Program-made: the position numbers and the translations under genes
Notes under the pieces: model-generated
Told to the model about the DNA's origin: nothing
The model's input: only the letters and a program-made list of their open reading frames with translations
Databases searched by the model: none
From: Arcanobacterium sp.
Lineage (GTDB): Bacteria; Actinomycetota; Actinomycetes; Actinomycetales; Actinomycetaceae
Direction: 5' to 3'
Assembly: GCA_022778805.1 (NCBI GenBank)
Contig: JALFSN010000002.1
Span: forward strand, 248,001 to 312,000
Length of the DNA: 64,000 nt
Shown here: piece by piece, positions 1 through 9,215 of the stretch
How positions within the stretch are numbered: the first letter of the stretch is position 1
Layout of the letters: the number at the start of each line of letters is the position of its first letter

Positions 1-215
1 GTGGCAGAGGAAAGGTCTCCACCTGTGCCGCACGGCCTCATACGACGCACTACTCCGCTCAGTGCGCTACCCCACCAATGCCACTTTCACATAGGTGAGC
101 AAGCTCGCAGTTACGAAGGATAAACTGGTTTTGCAATTCTCGCTCTCAATCGTTTAAGCTATTACCCGTTCCACCAACGAGGAACGCAAGATCGTAGACG
201 GTCGGTCTACACCGC
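1..215. other. Leading sequence without a recognisable gene
   Basis: Short open frames run in from the left edge on the plus strand (the longest stops near 123), but none has a composition or motif I recognise, so a C-terminal fragment of an upstream gene can be neither confirmed nor excluded. A TTGCAA box at 131-136 followed about 17 nt later by an A/T-rich hexamer near 154-160 could be the promoter of the tRNA cluster; this is a weak match. Confidence 0.3.
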
Positions 216-288
216 GCCCCTATCGTCTAGCGGCCTAGGACGCTGGCCTTTCACGCCGGTAACACGGGTTCAAATCCCGTTGGGGGTA
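216..288 (+). tRNA. tRNA-Glu (anticodon TTC)
   Basis: A 73-nt cloverleaf. The 7-bp acceptor stem joins 216-222 to 281-287 with two wobbles. The anticodon stem CTGGC/GCCGG encloses CTTTCAC, giving anticodon TTC at 250-252. The T arm reads GGGTTCAAATCCC. The CCA end is not encoded. It is the first of three tRNA genes in the same direction. Confidence 0.95.
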
Positions 289-292
289 CAGC

Positions 293-506
293 GAGGAGTA
301 CGAACGGAGAGAACTTGTTCTCTTCAGCGAGTACGACGAAGCTGTACGTAAGAATGCGCAGCATTCTTACGAATACGATGAGGAGTACGAGCGAAGAGAG
401 TTTACTCTCTTTAGCGAGTGCGACGAAATTGTACGCAAGAATACAAATGTGTTCTTGCAAGTACAGTGAGAAGGGCGAGTGTTGCTTTTGCAAGCGCAGC
501 TTCTCA
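293..506 (+). repeat. Three-copy stem-loop array in the tRNA-Glu/tRNA-Asp spacer
   Basis: Two imperfect tandem units start at 293 and 380 (period 87), and a degenerate third starts at 468. Each of the first two units has the same order of hairpins. The first is a 7-bp stem with a 4-nt loop (307-324; 394-411). The second is a short GTAC-type stem around a conserved GACGAA loop (331-347; 418-434). The third is an 11-bp stem (347-371; 435-458). The stems keep pairing although the bases differ. For example, A-T in the first hairpin becomes G-C, and T-A and G-C in the long hairpin become C-G and A-T. Unit three keeps a TGAGAAG/CTTCTCA stem (467-506) around a TTGC-TTTT-GCAA hairpin. The region would be transcribed with the tRNAs. 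It could be RNA-processing structure, a structured ncRNA, or an extragenic palindrome family. Confidence 0.75.
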
Positions 507-536
507 ACAACAGGTAGATTTGTCTACTGTCATAAT

Positions 537-610
537 GGCCCTGTAGCGCAGTTGGTTAGCGCGCCGCCCTGTCACGGCGGAGGTCGCGGGTTCAAGTCCC
601 GTCAGGGTCG
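537..610 (+). tRNA. tRNA-Asp (anticodon GTC)
   Basis: A 74-nt cloverleaf with acceptor GGCCCTG/CAGGGTC (one G-T wobble), anticodon stem CCGCC/GGCGG, anticodon GTC at 571-573 and T arm GGGTTCAAGTCCC. CCA is not encoded. A further small hairpin (TAGA-tttg-TCTA, about 515-527) lies immediately upstream. Confidence 0.96.
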
Positions 611-623
611 CGGTGAGATGACT

Positions 624-657
624 CCCTGAATGCCGTTTCGGCACCAGGGTGTTTTCT
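624..657 (+). terminator. Hairpin with T-rich tail between tRNA-Asp and tRNA-Phe
   Basis: CCCTG (624-628) pairs with CAGGG (645-649) around an inner TGCCG/CGGCA stem with a TTT loop, followed by TGTTTTCTT. It has the form of an intrinsic terminator. Since tRNA-Phe starts six bases later, it may be leaky or serve as a processing structure. Confidence 0.5.
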
Positions 658-662
658 TATCT

Positions 663-735
663 GGCTCTGTAGCTCAGTTGGTAGAGCGAACGACTGAAAA
701 TCGTTAGGTCAGCGGATCGATGCCGCTCGGAGCCA
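663..735 (+). tRNA. tRNA-Phe (anticodon GAA)
   Basis: A 73-nt cloverleaf with acceptor GGCTCTG/CGGAGCC, anticodon stem AACGA/TCGTT, loop CTGAAAA and anticodon GAA at 696-698. The T arm AGCGG/CCGCT carries loop ATCGATG instead of the usual TTCGANY, so position 54 reads A and position 60 reads G. All stems pair fully, so I take it as functional. Confidence 0.93.
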
Positions 736-834
736 CTGCGTTGGCGATGCCCTTGGAGGAGCGCTGCCGAGATGGTTTGTACTCCTATCTTTCCCGTTTT
801 CATGTGGATCTCGTGCTAGCAGGAGGCATACAAC

Positions 835-2901
835 ATGGATCAGCGCAAACGCCGCCGTCCTGCACACCTCAAATTTTCTCAGCGTTCCACTGGTCGCTCT
901 ACTCACTCTCATACTCCTCGAGAGCACACCCGCTCTGATGCTTCTCCCCACGCTTCACGCATTTCTCCCCGCACCTCAAACCGCGCCCACAATCCCGCCC
1001 AGAGTACTGAGCACACTGGCGGGTACACTGACCACCATCCAAATACAGAGCGGCGCCAGCACGCACCCAGCATTAATGCCCGTCGTGACGCCGCCCGCGA
1101 GCGCCCGTATGAGCGTGAACAGCAGCGCGGGAATCACCGTGAATATCAGCAGCAGCGCTATGAGCACCGCCAGCGTGAACAGCTGAACCGGCATGAACCT
1201 GCGCGCGCTCCGCACCCCCGCGAAGCTGAACGCAGAAACCACGGTGAGACCGAGCGTTCAAGCGTGGCGCGCTCATCCCTTATCATGGCCTCTGGCACAC
1301 TCGTGAGCCGAGTACTCGGCATGATTCGCTCTCCCTTTTTACTCACGATGGTCATCGGCTTGAATTCTCCGATTGCTAACGCTTTCGATATTGCCAATAC
1401 CTTGCCCAATCTGCTCTTTAATTTCCTTGCCTCAGGCATTATTGATTCCGTGCTCGTCCCAGCGATTGTGCGCGCCTCCAATGGCGCTGACGGCGGGCGA
1501 GCTTATCTCAATAAACTTTTCACTATCTCAGTGGTGTTTCTCGGAGTAATCACGGCTTTACTCACGCTCGGCGCTCCGCTCGTCGTCAAGATATGGGCCG
1601 CTACGCTCAGCCCGCAGTGGTACCAGATCACCGTGATGATGGCGTACTGGTGCATTCCGCAGATTCTCTTCTATGGTCTGACGGCGGTACTTGGCCAAAT
1701 CCTCAACGCTCGCGAAGTCTTCGGCCCTTATATGTGGGTGCCGGTAGCGAATAATGTGGTAGCCATCGGTGGGTTTCTCACTCTGCTGTGGGTATTTGGC
1801 GCACCCTCGGAGGCACAGCTCATTGACCCGAACGCTTGGATAGGGCCGCGCAGCCTACTGCTGGCTATTATCTCCACCGCCGGTATTGCTCTGCAGGTGG
1901 TGCTGTTGCTCTTCCCGCTGCACCGCCTCGGAATTAAGCTGCGTCTCGATTTCCACTGGCGCGGAGCTGGTTTGCGCACCACCGGCAAGGCTTCTCTGTG
2001 GGCAATAGCTAGTTCGCTAGTCTTTATTCCGTCTTCAGCAATGCTCACCAATGTGGCTGCTGGCGCCACCCAACGGGCGCTCACAGCTGGCCTGGATCTT
2101 GGTACGGTGGCCGGCAATGCCGCCTACAATGTGGCCTATGCGCTGTTTATGATGCCAATATCGCTCGTAAGCACCTCTATTATCACCGCCATGTTCACTC
2201 GTATGGCCAAGTCCGCAGCCAACCGAGATTTGCCACTCATGCGCAGTCAGGTGATCCGCACGGCCAATTCCGTGGCAGTCATTAATTATCTCTCCATGGC
2301 GATGCTGATCATTTTCGCCTTGCCCCTCTCGCGAGTATTCGTACCGCGTGGCTCCGCAGCCGAGATCACTACGCTTGCCTGGCTGATTATTATTCTTTCG
2401 TTCAGCGTGATTCCCTGGGGGCTGATGTTGCTCTTTGACCGCGTTGGCTACTCCTTTGAGGACACCCGCGGTCCTTTTATCGCTTCGCTCCCCTCTCAGG
2501 TATTCACGCTTGTTGGCTATTTTTTCTGCGGTTTTCTTCCGCCGCACCTGACTATCCCCGTCGTGGCCGTCATCGCTATGCTGAGTACCCACCTCACATG
2601 CGTCATGGTAGCTCGGTATGCGAGGCGCACGCTGCATGGGTTGCGCATTGGAAAAATTTTAGTGCCTCACCTCAAAATTGCCGGTGTGAGCAGCATCGTC
2701 GTGGCTGCTTCGCTAGGGGTCTTGTGGCTCATCGGATTTGCCACCGTGACGGCGAACTTCTGGGCATCGGTTCTCACCGGTCTCATAGGAGCTCCATTAG
2801 TAGCACTACTCTATCTTGCATTGCTGATCGCTTTCCGGATTCCACAAGCAGAAGTGCTTATTAGCGCGCTCAAGCATGTGGCTCATAGATTGCACCGTTA
2901 G
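835..2901 (+). CDS. murJ: Lipid II flippase MurJ with long N-terminal extension
   Basis: MurJ (MviN) is the polytopic membrane protein that moves the peptidoglycan precursor lipid II across the membrane. Residues from about 141 onward match the family: the opening SLIMASGTLVSRVLGMIR is a MurJ hallmark and about 14 hydrophobic segments follow. Residues 1-140 form a hydrophilic tail rich in Arg, His, Gln and Asn with no predicted fold. Actinobacterial MurJ proteins often carry extra cytoplasmic regions, but usually at the C terminus (pseudokinase) or a shorter N-terminal one. The ATG start is supported by AGGAGG at 821-826. The gene starts 100 nt after tRNA-Phe, with envelope genes downstream. 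Confidence 0.93.
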   Translation: MDQRKRRRPAHLKFSQRSTGRSTHSHTPREHTRSDASPHASRISPRTSNRAHNPAQSTEHTGGYTDHHPNTERRQHAPSINARRDAARERPYEREQQRGNHREYQQQRYEHRQREQLNRHEPARAPHPREAERRNHGETERSSVARSSLIMASGTLVSRVLGMIRSPFLLTMVIGLNSPIANAFDIANTLPNLLFNFLASGIIDSVLVPAIVRASNGADGGRAYLNKLFTISVVFLGVITALLTLGAPLVVKIWAATLSPQWYQITVMMAYWCIPQILFYGLTAVLGQILNAREVFGPYMWVPVANNVVAIGGFLTLLWVFGAPSEAQLIDPNAWIGPRSLLLAIISTAGIALQVVLLLFPLHRLGIKLRLDFHWRGAGLRTTGKASLWAIASSLVFIPSSAMLTNVAAGATQRALTAGLDLGTVAGNAAYNVAYALFMMPISLVSTSIITAMFTRMAKSAANRDLPLMRSQVIRTANSVAVINYLSMAMLIIFALPLSRVFVPRGSAAEITTLAWLIIILSFSVIPWGLMLLFDRVGYSFEDTRGPFIASLPSQVFTLVGYFFCGFLPPHLTIPVVAVIAMLSTHLTCVMVARYARRTLHGLRIGKILVPHLKIAGVSSIVVAASLGVLWLIGFATVTANFWASVLTGLIGAPLVALLYLALLIAFRIPQAEVLISALKHVAHRLHR

Positions 2902-3015
2902 GTAATATAAGCGTCAGGTAGTATAAGTTCGTATAGCTTTTCACGTTGATCGTTGAGTGATCGCTGAGCTCGTAGCTGGAGCAGAGAGTTGCACCACTCC
3001 CGCAGTGCTTGAGGC

Positions 3016-3021
3016 TATATT
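3016..3021 (+). promoter_or_regulatory. Possible -10 box of the Holin-X/DUF3618 pair
   Basis: TATATT preceded by GGC lies 24 nt before a GTG start that also has a strong AAGGAGG. A TTGCAC at 2989-2994 is a poorly spaced -35 candidate. Confidence 0.4.
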
Positions 3022-3039
3022 CACGCGAAGGAGGACAAG

Positions 3040-3474
3040 GTGAATACCGACAAAGAATCGTCAATACCCGTGGATTCACCCTCGACGGGAACGACGATTG
3101 GTGAACTCGTTGCAAAGGTAACGGCGCAATTCTCTGCGCTCGTGCGCGACGAAATTTCCATTGCAAAGCTGAATGCGAAAGCAAAAGTCACGAAGCTCGG
3201 CATTGGGGGCGTGCTCTTAGCGGTAGCTGCGGTGCTCTCGCTTTACGTAGTGGGAATCTTACTAGTCGCTGCCAGCTTCGGGGTGAGCGCGGCGCTGGGC
3301 AATCGTCCCTGGCTAGGGTTCCTCATTATTGGCGGAGCCCTGCTGCTCGTGACGCTCATCGTGGCGCTGCTCGGCGTGGCCAAGCTCAAGGCGTCTCAAG
3401 CGCACACCGTCAATCCAGCCGCTGGACTTGCCAAAGACGTCGAAGCCGTGAAGAAAGGAATCCAAAGTGAATGA
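3040..3474 (+). CDS. Phage holin family (actinobacterial Holin-X type) membrane protein
   Basis: A 144-residue protein with a hydrophilic N terminus, an amphipathic stretch (about 20-55), two strong transmembrane helices (about 57-85 and 92-118) and a charged C-terminal tail. This is the layout of the actinobacterial Holin-X superfamily, small envelope proteins of unknown role that are not linked to prophages. The GTG start is supported by AAGGAGG at 3029-3035. The stop overlaps the next gene by 8 nt, and the two-gene arrangement with DUF3618 is common in Actinobacteria, so they are probably translated together. Confidence 0.85.
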   Translation: MNTDKESSIPVDSPSTGTTIGELVAKVTAQFSALVRDEISIAKLNAKAKVTKLGIGGVLLAVAAVLSLYVVGILLVAASFGVSAALGNRPWLGFLIIGGALLLVTLIVALLGVAKLKASQAHTVNPAAGLAKDVEAVKKGIQSE

Positions 3475-3832
3475 TCGCGTGAACTCTGCCGTCAATACCG
3501 CAGCTCGCACGGCAGCACAGGCGAAGAAGGCCGTCGATTATGAAATGCCTAAGGGCACTGCTGATCAGCGCTCAGCAGCCGATATTGAGCGCGATATTGC
3601 CCGCGTGCGAGAAGAGCTCACCGCTACAGTCGATGAGTTGGCAGGACGCCTCTCTCCAGACCGCCTCAAAGAGGATATTGTGGCGACCGCCAAAGCTAAG
3701 GTGGACGACGGGAAAGAGAAAGTGCGCACTCTCCTGGCACAGGCGCAAGCAGGCGATGGCAAAGCTATTGGCATTCTCGCTGGTGGAACTGCCCTCGCAG
3801 CTTACGCGCTCATCAAAATCATAAAGCGCTAG
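3467..3832 (+). CDS. DUF3618 domain protein
   Basis: A 121-residue protein with the DUF3618 core: a charged helix (about 35-65) of the form DIERDIARVREELTATVDEL followed by GRLSP, then a charged linker and a single C-terminal hydrophobic segment (about 100-117) ending in IKIIKR. The GTG start has AAAGGA at 3454-3459. It overlaps the upstream Holin-X gene by 8 nt. Function is unknown; membrane location is inferred from the C-terminal anchor. A strong terminator follows. Confidence 0.88.
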   Translation: MNDRVNSAVNTAARTAAQAKKAVDYEMPKGTADQRSAADIERDIARVREELTATVDELAGRLSPDRLKEDIVATAKAKVDDGKEKVRTLLAQAQAGDGKAIGILAGGTALAAYALIKIIKR

Positions 3833-3986
3833 ACGGCACGCGCCAGATCGTTCTAGGTGGTAGGCACTCAATCGTTGCAGATAAGCGTTGAGGGCGATAG
3901 CTGTCCTACCGCTGCTTACGCACTTCTGACCTCAGTGTTTACCGCGGTTTCATTGCATCGGTGCGCAGTGTACCCCACATAAGCCT

Positions 3987-4024
3987 TGAGGGCGTTTCAC
4001 ATCAGTGAGACGCCCTCATTTTTT
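3987..4024 (+). terminator. Rho-independent terminator after DUF3618
   Basis: A 14-bp stem (3987-4000 with 4005-4018, one T-G wobble), loop ATCA and a run of six T. A weaker nested hairpin (GGTAGG at 3859-3864 with CCTACC at 3905-3910) lies between the stop codon and this terminator. Confidence 0.9.
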
Positions 4025-4110
4025 ACCTTAACCCTAGCTTTGCTTGTCCAGCCATCCGCTGCCAGCTTCCCGCCGCTAACTGTTCGTTGCTTGACCAAAG
4101 CCCGCCAGCG

Positions 4111-4320
4111 TTAGCTTTCAGGCACATCTTCGCCCGTTTCCACAGCTTTTAATGCGTTTTCTACGTCCACGCGCCGAAAACGACGATGCCCTCCGAGTGT
4201 GCGAATTGAAGTAATTTTACCTGAATTTGCCCATCGAGCCACTGTTTTAGGATCAACGCGGAACAGTGCCGCAACTTCCGCTGGTGTCATCAACGGGGAT
4301 TGATCTGTTGCTCCTGCCAC
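4111..4320 (-). CDS. bldC: BldC-like MerR-type HTH DNA-binding protein
   Basis: A single-domain winged-helix protein of about 69 residues. The segment MTPAEVAALFRVDPKTVARWA followed by SGKITSIRTLGGHRRF is characteristic of BldC, the small MerR-like regulator that in Streptomyces represses premature development by binding direct repeats. I place the start at the GTG at 4318-4320, since AGAGGAGG ends four bases upstream; a TTG at 4333-4335 would put this ribosome site inside the gene. The gene is convergent with the DUF3618 operon and divergent from DUF3073. The target genes cannot be read from this window. Confidence 0.85.
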   Translation of the reverse strand: MAGATDQSPLMTPAEVAALFRVDPKTVARWANSGKITSIRTLGGHRRFRRVDVENALKAVETGEDVPES

Positions 4321-4655
4321 AACGCCTCCTCTCAAGTTGAAGATTTCTATCTAGCGTAATTTTCTTTGACGGGGCAATTATCAGTTACATGCGAGGTTAA
4401 ATTCAAGTCTGTCTCACGCAGAATTTTCCCTGAAAACTCACCGAAAACCCACAATCGAAAAACGTCAAGAAAATTTTTCTACTGTGATTCATTTCATCTC
4501 ATGTATCTTTTATTACAGCTCTAAAGACGTCCGCCACGTGGTGTTATTCGCCGTTTCGCGGTAAGGTAGGACTTACGAGAAAAAGCAGTAAGTTCAGGGC
4601 TCGCTACGGCAATCGCTGGTGCGAGACCCTATGAGTGTGAGGGGGGTCGGACCCT
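4321..4655. other. A/T-rich divergent regulatory region, bldC-like / DUF3073
   Basis: No gene is visible. The region holds the two divergent promoters, but I cannot fix the boxes. Visible structure includes the E-box-like palindrome CCACGTGG (about 4534-4541), a CTTAC/GTAAG hairpin (about 4572-4594), and a leader hairpin GGGCTCGC/GCGAGACCC (about 4597-4629) just before DUF3073. The octamer ACCCTATG occurs at 4626-4633 and again at 4651-4658, where it overlaps the DUF3073 start codon. Confidence 0.5.
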
Positions 4656-4916
4656 ATGGGGCGCGGCCGTCAAAGAGCCAAACAGCGTAAAGTTGCACGC
4701 GATCTGAAGTATTTTAGTCCTCAAACTGATTATGAGGCGCTTGAACGAGAGCTATCGTCGCACAGTGGGGATAGTGCCGGTTTTGACGACGTTGAAGAAG
4801 ATGACGAATACGCCGCCTATGCCGAGTTAGCCGCCAAGTACGACATTCCAGACGATCCTGATGATGTAGAAGCTGACGATGATGGATCGTGGGCAGCACC
4901 GAAAGACCCTCACTGA
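4656..4916 (+). CDS. DUF3073 protein
   Basis: An 86-residue acidic protein. The N terminus MGRGRQRAKQRKVARDLKYF followed by SPQTDY is the signature of DUF3073, an actinobacterial family of unknown function; the second half is very rich in Asp and Glu. The ATG start is the conserved one. The best ribosome-binding match, GAGGGG near 4639-4644, is rather far upstream (about 11 nt) and could pair with the nearby ACCC. The next gene starts inside its 3' end. Confidence 0.9.
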   Translation: MGRGRQRAKQRKVARDLKYFSPQTDYEALERELSSHSGDSAGFDDVEEDDEYAAYAELAAKYDIPDDPDDVEADDDGSWAAPKDPH

Positions 4917-5257
4917 AACGCAGGATTGACGCCGCTACTGGGCTGGCTTTAATACATCGTTTTACTGCTGGCGATGCTTTGAGCACCGCTGAGCAGCGCA
5001 CCGCTGTGCGCTTCGCACTAGAAGAATTTGCTGAGCGCTACCCAGGGCATTCCGTGGAGATTCGTGTGCCGTGGATTGGAGCAGTACAGGCGATCTCCGG
5101 CGTCAATCACCGCCGTGGCACTCCCCCTAACGTGGTAGAAATGGATGGCCAGACCTGGCTGGCTCTCGTCACTGGAAAGAGGCCCGAGCCTGCCCCACAG
5201 AGCATTTCATACTCCGGAGCACACTCGGACCTCTCAGCGTATCTACCTATTTTCTAG
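4889..5257 (+). CDS. SCP-like (sterol carrier) domain protein
   Basis: A 122-residue protein with the bacterial SCP-ortholog pattern: a basic opening, a helical middle, then a strand-rich core with EIRVPWIGAVQAI, a RGTPPNVVEMD motif and TWLALVTGK. The family is typical of Actinobacteria and often sits beside DUF3073, as here; its ligand is unknown. The GTG start gives a 28-nt overlap with DUF3073. No ribosome site is clear, so a slightly later start is possible. Confidence 0.8.
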   Translation: MGSTERPSLKRRIDAATGLALIHRFTAGDALSTAEQRTAVRFALEEFAERYPGHSVEIRVPWIGAVQAISGVNHRRGTPPNVVEMDGQTWLALVTGKRPEPAPQSISYSGAHSDLSAYLPIF

Positions 5258-5308
5258 AGCGGCTTCTCAGTCTTAGACTGGCCTCCAGTAGATCTTCCGG
5301 TATCAAAC

Positions 5309-7094
<1,786 letters not shown>

Positions 7095-7127
7095 GTGAGG
7101 GCGACTCCACTACGGAACCGCCCTCAC
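7095..7127 (-). terminator. Terminator hairpin after pckG
   Basis: GTGAGGGCG (7095-7103) pairs with CGCCCTCAC (7119-7127), with an inner TCC/GGA helix. On the minus strand it is followed by TTTCTAT and on the plus strand by ATCTTTTA. It lies 40 nt past the pckG stop. Confidence 0.65.
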
Positions 7128-7166
7128 ATCTTTTATTATGCAACTGTTATAAAGCTAACAGGCCTC

Positions 7167-9032
7167 TCAGGCAGCAGCCTTAGCAGCCGCGATGCGCTCA
7201 CGCAGTTTGGCGAGCTGAGCCTGCACGCGCTCTGGGAGCTTATCGCCGAACTGTTTGAAGTATTCTTCAGTGTCGTCAGCTTCAGCTTCCCACGCCTCGG
7301 GATCCACAGTGTACATGTAATCCCACGTGTCCTTGTCCACTTCGCCCTCAAGTCCGTCAAGGTTGAAGTCTTCAAACTTAGGATACAGACCCGTGAGTCC
7401 TTCCTCAGCCTCAACTTGTCCGCTCACGCGCTTCACAATCCAATCGAGCACGCGCGAGTTCTCGCCATAGCCAGGCCACACAAAGTTGCCATCGGCATCC
7501 TTGCGGAACCAGTTCACCTGATAGACACGCGGGAACTTGTCGCCCAGCTTGTCGCCCATCTCCAGCCAGTGACCCCAGTAGTCGGCCATGTTGTAGCCGC
7601 AGAACGGGAGCATAGCGAATGGATCGTGACGCAGAGCGCCCACCTTGCCTTCAGCAGCAGCAGTCTGCTCGGAAGCCACCGACGCGCCAATGAAGACGCC
7701 GTGATCCCTATCGAACTGCTCGGCAACGAGTGGCACGTTGGAGGCGCGACGTCCGCCGAAGAGAACCGCATCAATCCGCACGCCCTCTGGAGCTTCCCAA
7801 TCGGGGCAAATGATCGGGCACTGGTTGGCTGGAGCGGTGAAGCGGCTGTTCGGGTGAGCAGCTTTCTTGCCCTCAGCAGCATCAGCAGGAGTGAAATCAT
7901 TGCCCTGCCAGTCGATCACATGCTCTGGAAGCTCGGTGTCGATGCCTTCCCACCACACATCGCCGTCATCGGTGAGAGCCACGTTCGTGAAGATTGTGTT
8001 CTCTTTCATGGATTCCATAGCCATCGGGTTGGTCTTGTAGGAGGTGCCAGGAGCCACACCGAAGAAACCAGCCTCAGGGTTGATGGCACGCAGATCGCCA
8101 TCTGGGCCTGGGCGTAGCCATGCAATATCGTCGCCGACAGTCTCCACCTTGTACCCAGGGATAGTGGGCTGAAGCATGGCGAGGTTAGTCTTGCCAGTAG
8201 CTGATGGGAAAGCACCCGTCACGTGATACTGCTTGCCCGTCTTCTCATCTGTGAGACGCAGAATCAGCATGTGCTCAGCCATCCAGCCTTGACGACGAGC
8301 CATCGTCGAAGCAATGCGCAGGGCGTAGCACTTCTTGCCAAGCAGTGCATTCCCGCCGTAGCCTGAGCCGAAGCTCCAGATCTCGTTGGTCTCTGGGAAG
8401 TGCGTGATGTATTTCTCATCATTGCACGGCCATGCCACATCTTTTTCGCCTGGCTCCAGCGGGGAACCTACGGAGTGCACAGCTGGCACCCACTCTTCAC
8501 CCTTGCCAATGAGCTCCAGCGCGCCCTGACCCATGCGAGTCATGATGCGCATATTGACGACGACGTATGGCGAGTCCGTCAGCTCAATGCCGAGCTTCGA
8601 GATAGGGCCACCCAGCGGACCCATTGAGAATGGAATCACATACATCGGACGGCCATGCATTGAACCGCGGAAGACGCCCTTTTCGCCGATGAGCGTCTCT
8701 TTCATCTCTTTAGGATCTGCCCAGTGGTTCGTCGGGCCAGCATCTTCCTCTTTCTCAGAGCAGATGAATGTGCGGGATTCGACGCGAGCCACATCAGAGG
8801 GAAGCGAACGAGCCAAGAAAGAATTCGGGCGCTTGTCTGGATTCAGGCGGATGAACATGCCGCTTTCTACCATAGCTTCGGTGAGCCGAGTCCACTCTTC
8901 CTCGGAACCATCACACCACTCAATGCGGTCTGGCTCGGTGATATCAGCTACCCAGGCTATCCACTTCACCAGATCGTCAGGCGCAACCTCAGGAGCACCG
9001 GCGCGAACGTCTTCCACTGTAAATTTTGCCAT
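7167..9032 (-). CDS. pckG: Phosphoenolpyruvate carboxykinase (GTP)
   Basis: Converts oxaloacetate and GTP to phosphoenolpyruvate, the gluconeogenic/anaplerotic node. The 621-residue length and the whole sequence fit the GTP-dependent class, including NCPIICPDW-type and [12 protein letters not shown] motifs. One residue stands out. The nucleotide loop, normally FPSACGKTN with a nearly invariant reactive cysteine, reads FPSATGKTN here; Thr279 is encoded at 8196-8198. The remaining catalytic loops look intact, so the enzyme is probably active but perhaps altered. The ATG start has AGGAGG eight bases upstream. It is divergent from the LppM gene. Confidence 0.96.
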   Translation of the reverse strand: MAKFTVEDVRAGAPEVAPDDLVKWIAWVADITEPDRIEWCDGSEEEWTRLTEAMVESGMFIRLNPDKRPNSFLARSLPSDVARVESRTFICSEKEEDAGPTNHWADPKEMKETLIGEKGVFRGSMHGRPMYVIPFSMGPLGGPISKLGIELTDSPYVVVNMRIMTRMGQGALELIGKGEEWVPAVHSVGSPLEPGEKDVAWPCNDEKYITHFPETNEIWSFGSGYGGNALLGKKCYALRIASTMARRQGWMAEHMLILRLTDEKTGKQYHVTGAFPSATGKTNLAMLQPTIPGYKVETVGDDIAWLRPGPDGDLRAINPEAGFFGVAPGTSYKTNPMAMESMKENTIFTNVALTDDGDVWWEGIDTELPEHVIDWQGNDFTPADAAEGKKAAHPNSRFTAPANQCPIICPDWEAPEGVRIDAVLFGGRRASNVPLVAEQFDRDHGVFIGASVASEQTAAAEGKVGALRHDPFAMLPFCGYNMADYWGHWLEMGDKLGDKFPRVYQVNWFRKDADGNFVWPGYGENSRVLDWIVKRVSGQVEAEEGLTGLYPKFEDFNLDGLEGEVDKDTWDYMYTVDPEAWEAEADDTEEYFKQFGDKLPERVQAQLAKLRERIAAAKAAA

Positions 9033-9202
9033 CGCATATCCTCCTAGACCAAGCGATGCCGGATTGTCTTACCCGATTATTATCACTCACAATCTGGAAA
9101 GATTCATAGGACTTGTGGGAAAATTCCCGACCTCACAAAAACCGCATTCCTCAGCTCACAAAATATCTTCTCGCAGGCGCTCATTCAGGCTCACTTGCCC
9201 GC

Positions 9203-9208
9203 TACAAT
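9203..9208 (+). promoter_or_regulatory. -10 box of a probably leaderless LppM transcript
   Basis: TACAAT lies exactly 7 nt before the ATG at 9216, the spacing expected when transcription starts at the start codon. No clear -35 element is visible. Confidence 0.45.
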
Positions 9209-9215
9209 TGAGGTC

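Noticed and set aside
1-130. RNase P RNA or tmRNA remnant at the left edge (GAGGAAAGG-like word)
   Set aside because: The conserved P4 and terminal pairing cannot be found, and the match is only one short word.
251-629. Open frames across the tRNA-Glu/tRNA-Asp spacer on both strands
   Set aside because: They run through tRNA genes and their apparent repeats come from the stem-loop array, not from a protein.
3859-3910. Nested hairpin after DUF3618 as a riboswitch or sRNA
   Set aside because: Pairing is short (six plus five bp) with bulges, and a complete terminator lies just downstream.
7095-8117. Long plus-strand frame opposite pckG
   Set aside because: Shadow of pckG; begins in a terminator hairpin and has no ribosome site.
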